Source: Clostridia bacterium
GTDB lineage: Bacteria; Bacillota; Clostridia; HGM11514
Assembly: GCA_900757255.1 (NCBI GenBank)
Contig: CAAENE010000274.1
Span: 1-8,232, forward strand
Reading direction: 5' to 3'
DNA length: 8,232 bases
Part shown: in pieces, positions 1 through 6,033 of the stretch
Numbering within the stretch: the first letter of the stretch is position 1
Layout of the letters: every line of letters begins with the position of its first letter
Translations under genes and position numbers: made by a program
The notes under the pieces: generated by a model
Databases searched by the model: none
What the model saw: the letters and a program-made list of their open reading frames with translations, nothing else
What the model was told of the DNA's origin: nothing

Positions 1-1
1 G

Positions 2-718
2 ACGGCAAGCGGTCTGGCGGCACATGACGGAGGTTCAGCGCCGAAATCACGCTATTCTACTGAAAATGGAGCATGGGCCCATTTTGCATTTCCGGCTGAT
101 CTGTCTGCCGGGACATACGAGGTATATTATTACCAGACAAGCACCAATACCAATCAGACGGTCAAAGTAAACGGCAGTGAGGTAGCTTATGATAATATGA
201 CGCCGGTCGGATGGATGAAGCTGGGAGAACAGTACGACTTCAGCGGGACAGGCAATGAGGGAGTCACAATTAACAGGACGGACAGCGGATATGCACGTGC
301 GACGGCTGTCAAATATGTACGCGTAGAGAAAACAATAGATGTTGTTGACCCTGCAGATTCGGTAAATTTTACATTAAGCGGTACCTGGTCTAACAGCAGT
401 CTGCCGTCTCACGACGCCGCGGATGCTGTATCATCAAAATACTCTTCCCAGGAGGGAGCATATGCTTTATATACCTTACCGTCTGAACTGCCGTTTGGGA
501 CGTATGAGGTATATTATTATCAGACAAGTGTGGATACCTACCAAAAGATTGAGGTGAATGGTGTTGACGTGAATTATGACAAAACAACACCGGTTGGATG
601 GTATCTGCTCGGAAGAGACTTTTTATTTACCGGAGAAGCAGGGGAGGGAGTCAAAATAACCCGGCTTAACCAGGGTAATGCAAGGGCGACGGCAATTAAA
701 TTTGTACTGAAGGAAAAA
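2..718 (+). repeat. Tandem golvesin/CBM-like domain repeat, period 387 bases
   Basis: Two adjacent copies of one protein module are encoded in the first 700 bases. Equivalent positions are exactly 387 bases (129 codons) apart: the GTYEVYYYQTS strand at 119-141 and 506-528 differs at a single base over 23, and the TPVGW motif lies at 200 and 587. Both copies also end in an ARATA(V/I)K(Y/F)V strand. The fold class (W.LG...F.G..EGV, then a final A.AVKFV strand) matches golvesin/xanthan-lyase carbohydrate-binding-like domains. The first copy is truncated at its start by the window edge. The protein similarity is certain; the family name is recognised from pattern, not from a search. Confidence 0.75.
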
Positions 719-3199
719 TATTTCCCGGTTGGTTCAGAGCTTATTTGTACCGCGACGGTGCCCTCGCTGGCCTACAGCTATGCGGGAAGCCAGAGCTACG
801 GTGTTTCAACGACTGGGGCTTATGATTCAGCGAATGGTTATTATTATGGCTCTACCACCGGATGCTGGATGGAGATTAACGCAAATCTGCCGGTTTCTTC
901 AGCATATCGGGTTTATTTTTACAGCCCTCTGAAGCATTCCAGCAATGATAAGGAAGCGGAGCTTCAGGTTACCGATAAACTTGGGAACGTAACTTCAATC
1001 GCTATCAATCAGGTGTCCATGGGAGGTTGGTTAGACCTCGGCGTGTATGCGTTTGATAAATCTGTTCCTGCTAAGGTACGGCTGGGGAACCATACCACCG
1101 GACAGCAGATTCGGTTTGATACAGTCAAATTTGTCAACGTCGGAAGCGGGCCGGTTGCACTGGATCCTAAAATCATGAGCGCCGGTGCAGTTGGAGAACC
1201 TCTGACTGCAAGCTATGAGTTCGTAAACGACGCGGGTTATGCGGAAAGCGGGACTTCCTATCAATGGTTTGTATCCGATACGCAAGACGGTACATATACA
1301 ATAGTCGAAGGGGCTGCGCAAAAAAGTTATACGGTTCCGCTGTCAGGTGCAGGTAAATTTTACCAGTGTCAAATCACCCCGGCTTCAAATGGTGTAGTGG
1401 GACAGACTGTCGCCACAGAGCCGAAACAAATCCGCTGGAAGGTAGATTTCCGGGATGAATTTGATTCTCCGTTGAAGGATGGTTATAAGGACGAGTGGAT
1501 TGCGGACGACGCTCCCTACTATCATGTGCTGTCCGGCCGGTATCCGGAAAATCTGGACGTGAGCGGCGGGACACTTAACATAACGACCAAAAAAGAAACC
1601 CGAAATGCACAAGAATGGACATCGGGCGGCGTATCTACAATCAAGGAATTCCAATATGGGTATTATGAAGCAAGCTATACTTATACAAAACCCGGCCCTG
1701 GCATGAATCAGTCGTTTTGGATGATGTCGCGTTTGGGCAATGGCGCTTCGGATGAAAATGGATATGAAATCGACGTCAATGAAGGGCGTTTTACGAATAT
1801 GGTCGCTTCTAATTATCATTATTATTTAGACGGCGTTCATAAATCCTTCCCGGAGGGGAATATGTATATCCGGACGGATTTCACGGAAGAGCAGCATATC
1901 TGGGGCTGTGAATGGAACGAAAATGAAATTATTATGTATCTGGACGGCAATGAATACAGGAGAATCAGTAAAGACGCTGAAAACCCTGCTTTCTTTGACC
2001 AGAATCCGGCTGCTGTCTATTTTTCAAATGCAGTTATGAATACCGCATGGACCGGTACGCCGACAGACGATATTGACGGCAATCAGATGAAGGTGGATTA
2101 TTTCCGGTTCTATCTGCCGGTCAATGATACAAAGGCAAGTCTCCCATACGCCACCAATGTAACAGTCACAGACGGCACCTATACTCTTGGAAGCACGGTA
2201 ACCGCCGCTTATACTTACAACAGCCTTGAAAACCTGACGGAAACTGCTCCGGACGTAAAATGGATGACGGGCAATTCTTTGGATGAAAAGGGCTGGCAGA
2301 CGGTCCAAACGGCGTCGAACGGACTTTCCTATACAGTTACAGAGGAAGATCTCGGCAAATACCTGATCTGCGCGGTAAAAGTGAAAAATGAAAATAGGGA
2401 AGGGCAGTACGTATATTCCAATGCAGTTCTGCTTGACCGTCCGCAAATGGCGCCGAAGGTACAAAATCTGGTACTGAGCGGCGGCGCGTTTATCGGCGGT
2501 ACGATGCATGGATTTTATGATTATTATGATCTGAACAGTGATATCGAAAGCGGATCTGTTTATGAACTTCTATACGCTGATTCTGCTGATGCGGCAAACT
2601 GGACGGTATTAAGCAGCGGTACCTGTGATGCTGAAAATGGGATCAGTATCGTCCTGCCTGAAAGCGCAGCCGGAAAATATCTGAAATTGGCAGTTACTCC
2701 CAAAAATAACGGCGCATTGCCAAACGAAGGGCAGACAATCACTTCTAATGTTGTTGGGCCGGTTGCACAGGGCGCGGTACAGGAAACGATTATCCGTTCC
2801 GCTAAAAACGCTCCGCTGGAGGACTATTATATCACATCGGACAGCACCCTGAATACTTCCGCCAATGGGGCTTATGATACGACAATTGGTTATTATTATA
2901 CCAACAGCGGTTCGGTTACCCAGCATCTGAGCCTGCCGTCCTCCGCTATTTACAATGTTTCTATTTATCATCCTCTGCTCAACGCCAATAATGACGGTTC
3001 CTCCACTATTGAAGTGAAGTATGCCGGCGGAACCTACACCGTGCCCTTTAACGGCAGGACAACAGAAGCCGGCTGGGTCAATCTTGGTAATTTCCCCTTT
3101 ATCCGCGAACAGGAGGCCGAAATCACCATTAAAGTAGGGGAAATCAGTAAGAATATCCGCATTGACACGATTCGTTTTATCAATGTATCGGCACAATGA
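2..3199 (+). CDS. Modular secreted glycoside hydrolase family 16 protein, 5' partial
   Basis: The frame is open from base 2 to a TGA at 3197-3199, giving 1065 visible residues; the true start, and presumably a signal peptide, lie upstream of the window. Order of modules in visible numbering: golvesin/carbohydrate-binding-like repeats at about 1-112, 127-238 and 241-380; an Ig-like module at 389-476; a GH16 domain at about 479-706; two Ig-like modules at about 711-814 and 817-918; and a last golvesin-like module at about 924-1065. The GH16 domain opens with a FRDEFD motif and has SGGVST, YGYYEA and SFWMM strands. Its ExDxxE catalytic motif reads EIDVNE: nucleophile E589, assisting D591, acid/base E594 (codons 1766-1783). 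The family hydrolyses or transglycosylates beta-1,3/1,4 glucans and galactans; the substrate here cannot be told. The C-terminus has no LPXTG sorting signal, so any wall anchor must lie upstream. The gene converges on the minus-strand genes and ends 29 bases before a terminator hairpin. Confidence 0.9.
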   Translation, partial: TASGLAAHDGGSAPKSRYSTENGAWAHFAFPADLSAGTYEVYYYQTSTNTNQTVKVNGSEVAYDNMTPVGWMKLGEQYDFSGTGNEGVTINRTDSGYARATAVKYVRVEKTIDVVDPADSVNFTLSGTWSNSSLPSHDAADAVSSKYSSQEGAYALYTLPSELPFGTYEVYYYQTSVDTYQKIEVNGVDVNYDKTTPVGWYLLGRDFLFTGEAGEGVKITRLNQGNARATAIKFVLKEKYFPVGSELICTATVPSLAYSYAGSQSYGVSTTGAYDSANGYYYGSTTGCWMEINANLPVSSAYRVYFYSPLKHSSNDKEAELQVTDKLGNVTSIAINQVSMGGWLDLGVYAFDKSVPAKVRLGNHTTGQQIRFDTVKFVNVGSGPVALDPKIMSAGAVGEPLTASYEFVNDAGYAESGTSYQWFVSDTQDGTYTIVEGAAQKSYTVPLSGAGKFYQCQITPASNGVVGQTVATEPKQIRWKVDFRDEFDSPLKDGYKDEWIADDAPYYHVLSGRYPENLDVSGGTLNITTKKETRNAQEWTSGGVSTIKEFQYGYYEASYTYTKPGPGMNQSFWMMSRLGNGASDENGYEIDVNEGRFTNMVASNYHYYLDGVHKSFPEGNMYIRTDFTEEQHIWGCEWNENEIIMYLDGNEYRRISKDAENPAFFDQNPAAVYFSNAVMNTAWTGTPTDDIDGNQMKVDYFRFYLPVNDTKASLPYATNVTVTDGTYTLGSTVTAAYTYNSLENLTETAPDVKWMTGNSLDEKGWQTVQTASNGLSYTVTEEDLGKYLICAVKVKNENREGQYVYSNAVLLDRPQMAPKVQNLVLSGGAFIGGTMHGFYDYYDLNSDIESGSVYELLYADSADAANWTVLSSGTCDAENGISIVLPESAAGKYLKLAVTPKNNGALPNEGQTITSNVVGPVAQGAVQETIIRSAKNAPLEDYYITSDSTLNTSANGAYDTTIGYYYTNSGSVTQHLSLPSSAIYNVSIYHPLLNANNDGSSTIEVKYAGGTYTVPFNGRTTEAGWVNLGNFPFIREQEAEITIKVGEISKNIRIDTIRFINVSAQ
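722..1142 (+). repeat. Type-B golvesin-like module, copy upstream of the catalytic domain
   Basis: This module is a diverged relative of the two tandem repeats before it, but is closer to the module at the C-terminus (about 2774-3194). Both contain GAYD, then GYYY, then a (A)Y.V..Y.PL strand, an ND turn, a GW..LG strand, and a final IRFDTVKFVNV / IRIDTIRFINV strand. At DNA level, the strings ggggcttatgat (815-826 and 2867-2878) and ggttattattat (836-847 and 2888-2899) sit at an identical offset of 2052 bases. The offset becomes 2046 at the module end, so a two-codon indel separates the copies. Confidence 0.7.
2774..3194 (+). repeat. Type-B golvesin-like module, C-terminal copy
   Basis: This is the second copy of the module at 722-1142, forming the C-terminal domain (visible residues about 924-1065) of the plus-strand GH16 protein. 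Together the copies bracket the Ig-like/GH16/Ig-like core. A glycan-binding or spacer role is inferred from the fold class only. Confidence 0.7.
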
Positions 3200-3227
3200 C
3201 AGGATTCCATTTCCCAGGAAATGAAGC

Positions 3228-3262
3228 AAAAAAGTGCAGGATAAAAAATCCTGCACTTTTTA
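3228..3262. terminator. Bidirectional intrinsic terminator between convergent genes
   Basis: A perfect 14-base inverted repeat, 3229-3242 against 3248-3261 (AAAAAGTGCAGGAT / ATCCTGCACTTTTT), has a five-A loop. The stem ends in a T run on the plus strand and an A run (T run on the minus strand, six bases) on the other side. It lies 29 bases after the stop of the plus-strand GH16 gene and 45 bases after the stop of the minus-strand membrane protein gene, so it can stop transcripts from both directions. The rest of 3200-3306 holds no gene. Confidence 0.92.
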
Positions 3263-3306
3263 TGTCAGCCTTTTTGGACGAGTGCTAAATTACATGATCG
3301 TTTTAC

Positions 3307-4917
3307 TTATTCCGCTGCCGGGTGAAGAGCTGGTACATCAGGATAAGCGTCATGGAATTGTTCGGCAATTTTCTGTTTGAATGCCGCGCTGTATTCGCCG
3401 ATCCTGTGATATAACTTGGCTGTGACACCTTCGTCCAGTTCATATGTTTTTATCAGCTCCAAATTATCGCAATCCTCGCCGCTTAAAATTGCGTCTGCTA
3501 AAATTCCTATTGTACGTTGTGTTTCCGGCCGAAGATGGTACTGGACAGGATCGCATACAACAATGTAAGAGGCGTCATAAAAATAATCCGGGAATCCGTC
3601 TCTAAGGTCAACGTCATGGGTAAAGACGATCGTCCTAACTGCGTTTCTCACATCCGGCATATTGACATTCCGTAAAATATCCCAATTCATGATAAAGCTT
3701 GAGGCGAGTACATACACTGTTTCATCGTCTTTAGCACGGGAATTAATATATTCTGCCATTTCCCGGATTTGCTCTATATCGTCCCGCACACGCGGCGCAC
3801 AGGTCCTCTCTGTAAACAGGAAGGAAATAGGCAGTTTACGATGCGGTATATAGGTGTGGGCCATGTTTGCGGCTAAAAATACTGCCGTGGCTATCGGTAT
3901 GGCTTTTGAGGATACTTTGATGATAAAAGTACAGATAAAAAACAGTAACGAGGGTACAAACAAATAACAATGCTGGATGCCGATGCTTTGTATATGGGTG
4001 AAAATAAAGAAAATAAGAATGCTTTGTACAAAGACCGCGATACAGAAAGGACGGTTTTGTTTATCGCGTACCCCTAAGATAAATCCCGCCAGCGCTATCA
4101 GCAGATAAACCCAGCCGATATGTCCTACAAACAGTTTGATGTTATCCAGCAGATTGCCTATTTGATATGCGCTGTATGCTGCGGCATAGTCGTTTGCAAC
4201 CAGCATTTTGAAAAACTGCGGAAAAAACGCTGTTGTGAAAATCAGCCATGCGGCACCCGCTGCAAAAAAAGTCGCGGTGATTTTCAGCCAGTGTTTCCTG
4301 TAAAAAATAATTGCAACCGGATAGTAGGCAAAAAAGACAGTTAAAAGAAAGAAGGAATACCATCGTCTGGTAAAAGCCATCAGAGTAAGACTCAAAAACA
4401 GGATTCCCGCCGATACACCGTCGAATTTGCTAAAATCCATTCGGTACAGTGCCCAGAGAGCGATCACTGTAAATAGTAATCCTGCGCTGTCCAAGTACCC
4501 CCTGATCATTGGCGTCAGCATCGGTACAAAGGAGATAACTGCTAACATACAGAGCAAAGCTCTCAAACGTGAATTCGTATTCCATATTTTGAACAGCAGC
4601 AGTAAAAACAGCAGGATAAAGGGCAGGACAAAGAAGTTTAAGATCGTCATAATAAAAACAGTATAGCTGCATCCGAACAGTTTATAGGTCAGCATAAATG
4701 GGATACAGGGAAAGAAGTTATACTCGTCTAAATTGATACTGTTATACAGCACTTGCAGCTTGTCCGGGCTTTCTATAAACTGCATGGTTCTTTCCCAGTA
4801 GGAGGAAACATCCCAAAAATAGATATAGTGTTCAAAGGACATATAAACGGCAGCCAGGATATTTAGTAGGATTGCTATTGCAATAAACCAAAGGATAAAT
4901 TCTTTTTTGCTTTTCAT
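3307..4917 (-). CDS. Polytopic membrane protein, GT-C-type glycosyltransferase-like
   Basis: This 536-residue protein begins at ATG 4915-4917 behind an excellent AGGAGGT site (4921-4927) and ends at TAA. About eleven hydrophobic segments are visible, roughly at residues 8-29, 87-109, 118-137, 141-158, 168-183, 187-206, 212-232, 263-282, 291-309, 315-333 and 338-354. A soluble C-terminal part of about 180 residues follows. An FWDVSSYW motif (D36) sits just after the first membrane segment, where GT-C enzymes (GT39/ArnT/PMT-like, using lipid-phosphate sugar donors) place their catalytic aspartate. A second acidic motif (RGYLDSAG, D143) and a QHCYLFVP segment near 315 also fit that class. The likely role is transfer of a sugar from a polyprenyl-phosphate donor to a surface glycan or protein on the outer face of the membrane. 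It is the last gene of the minus-strand group. The exact family is not recognised; a non-catalytic membrane protein cannot be excluded. Confidence 0.72.
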   Translation of the reverse strand: MKSKKEFILWFIAIAILLNILAAVYMSFEHYIYFWDVSSYWERTMQFIESPDKLQVLYNSINLDEYNFFPCIPFMLTYKLFGCSYTVFIMTILNFFVLPFILLFLLLLFKIWNTNSRLRALLCMLAVISFVPMLTPMIRGYLDSAGLLFTVIALWALYRMDFSKFDGVSAGILFLSLTLMAFTRRWYSFFLLTVFFAYYPVAIIFYRKHWLKITATFFAAGAAWLIFTTAFFPQFFKMLVANDYAAAYSAYQIGNLLDNIKLFVGHIGWVYLLIALAGFILGVRDKQNRPFCIAVFVQSILIFFIFTHIQSIGIQHCYLFVPSLLFFICTFIIKVSSKAIPIATAVFLAANMAHTYIPHRKLPISFLFTERTCAPRVRDDIEQIREMAEYINSRAKDDETVYVLASSFIMNWDILRNVNMPDVRNAVRTIVFTHDVDLRDGFPDYFYDASYIVVCDPVQYHLRPETQRTIGILADAILSGEDCDNLELIKTYELDEGVTAKLYHRIGEYSAAFKQKIAEQFHDAYPDVPALHPAAE

Positions 4918-4933
4918 AGTACCTCCTGTCCGA

Positions 4934-4970
4934 TTTTAAAATACGGCGGCCCAGTGGGGTCCGCCGTATT
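4934..4970 (-). terminator. Strong hairpin between the lipoprotein and membrane-protein genes
   Basis: On the minus strand, AATACGGCGG (4970-4961) pairs perfectly with CCGCCGTATT (4949-4940). A further CCC/GGG pairing inside gives a very small loop. The stem is followed by a short TTTTAAAAT tail, then 12 bases later by the AGGAGGT site of the downstream gene. It lies 50 bases past the stop of the IUNH-like gene, so an intrinsic terminator for the upstream genes is the simplest reading. The short T tract makes it likely to be leaky; a role as processing or mRNA-stability stem is possible. The whole intergenic stretch 4918-5020 contains no gene. Confidence 0.7.
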
Positions 4971-5020
4971 GTATTTTGTTCTGTCATCTGATTATCGTAT
5001 TTGTATTTCACTAAAATTTT

Positions 5021-6001
5021 CTACTGTGCTCCATATAGCTTTGCAGAAGCTTTTTTGATTTCGTCTATAAACCCGTTTTTATCCACTGCGGTAATCACTG
5101 ATACATTGGATTTTTCAGTGTTTTTGACTGTTTTTCCATAATCATCGCCATAGGTTATGACGTCGATTCCGGTCGATTCACTCTGACCAATCTGCGGGTT
5201 GTTCAGGTAAGCCAACAATGCCGCTTCCCGTATAACTGCACCTTTCAATCCCTGGTTGATCGAGTTGGTTTCATTACAGGTAATCAGACTGCGTACCATA
5301 TCGGCGGTATCGCCATGTTCCGTTACCAGGGTCAGTTTTTCTCCGTGGGTCAGCTCCAGAGGATTGGTCGCGTCCAGCGGCAGCAGGGTAATTGGCAGTC
5401 CGCTGTCAAAAACAGTTTTAGCAGAGACTGGATCGCGATACATATTATATTCCGCTTTTCCGGAAATGTCAAATACCTCGATGCCGCCTCCAACCGCACT
5501 GATCCTATCAATATACTCCTTTGCGTCAGGATAGTTTGTCAGGACAGAAGCTAAATTGGTCATTGGGCCTAATACGATATAATGCACTTTTTTATTCTTT
5601 TTGATGGTCTGGTAAATGGTATCTGCCGCATTTTCGCGGATGATTTCCCGGCTGCTTTGCGGCAGAGCCGCCTCCGCTATCCCATTGGTCCCTTCATTGT
5701 TATCAGCCGGCAGTGTATTTTCCGCGGGTTTATCCGCTCCCTGGAGCAGCTCGGCTGTAAAGCCATAAAGCTGCGCCAGCTGGGACAGGTTTCCGGTAGT
5801 GGCAGCTACCGGACTGCTGCCATAGCTTGAAACAAGGAGTTTTACGGAATCTCCTAAATTGGCTTTTGCCAGCATAAGCGCAACGGAATCGCCGCTGCCA
5901 GGGTCACAGTCTATGATATATGCATCTTGTCCGCCAGACATTGGTTTTGCGCAGGCAGCTAACGTGAGTACCAGCAGCAACAGCAAACATATTTTTTTCA
6001 T
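5021..6001 (-). CDS. Divergent inosine-uridine nucleoside hydrolase-family lipoprotein
   Basis: The chosen start is ATG 5999-6001, giving 326 residues. A GAGGTG site ends six bases upstream, whereas the in-frame GTG (6008-6010) and ATG (6005-6007) overlap or touch that site. Residues 1-17 form a lipoprotein signal peptide with lipobox LAAC (Cys17), so the protein is predicted to be anchored on the outer face of the membrane. The body follows the IUNH family: DCDPG at 31-35, GPMTNLA near 145-151, GGGIEV at 171-176 and AEYNMYRDP at 183-191. Family enzymes cleave N-ribosidic bonds using a calcium ion. Against the classic enzyme, the DxDPGxDD loop reads DCDPGSGD (first Asp of the pair is Gly37), the HG before the conserved GxxG loop is EG (103-104), and the C-terminal HD pair is RE (259-260). 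D33, D38, E184 and N186 remain. The chemistry may be altered or lost. It starts 32 bases after the upstream GH16 stop and is probably co-transcribed with it. Confidence 0.85.
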   Translation of the reverse strand: MKKICLLLLLVLTLAACAKPMSGGQDAYIIDCDPGSGDSVALMLAKANLGDSVKLLVSSYGSSPVAATTGNLSQLAQLYGFTAELLQGADKPAENTLPADNNEGTNGIAEAALPQSSREIIRENAADTIYQTIKKNKKVHYIVLGPMTNLASVLTNYPDAKEYIDRISAVGGGIEVFDISGKAEYNMYRDPVSAKTVFDSGLPITLLPLDATNPLELTHGEKLTLVTEHGDTADMVRSLITCNETNSINQGLKGAVIREAALLAYLNNPQIGQSESTGIDVITYGDDYGKTVKNTEKSNVSVITAVDKNGFIDEIKKASAKLYGAQ

Positions 6002-6007
6002 CTCCAT

Positions 6008-6016
6008 CACCTCTTT
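6008..6016 (-). promoter_or_regulatory. Ribosome binding site fixing the start of the IUNH-like lipoprotein
   Basis: The minus strand reads AAAGAGGTG across 6016-6008, then six bases, then ATG at 6001-5999. This spacing favours the third possible start (MKKICLL...) over the GTG at 6010 or the ATG at 6007, and also gives a normal lipoprotein signal peptide. Confidence 0.75.
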
Positions 6017-6033
6017 GAAAGTGTGATTTTAAT

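Noticed and set aside
123..131. AT-rich tatattatt strings at 123 and 510 as promoter -10 elements
   Set aside because: They encode the conserved Y-Y-Y of each repeat in the coding frame and have no partner -35 or downstream gene start.
1385..1819. Minus-strand open frames of up to 144 residues inside the left GH16 domain
   Set aside because: They are shadows of the catalytic domain; the ExDxxE motif on the plus strand shows which strand is coding.
197..3199. ATG at 197 as the start of the plus-strand GH16 gene
   Set aside because: The frame stays open to the left edge and the residues encoded before 197 complete the first golvesin-like repeat, so 197 is an internal methionine of a gene that starts outside the window.
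2609..3256. A 215-residue minus-strand open frame
   Set aside because: It is antisense to the Ig-like and C-terminal modules, reaches into the terminator hairpin at its start, and has no supporting ribosome site.
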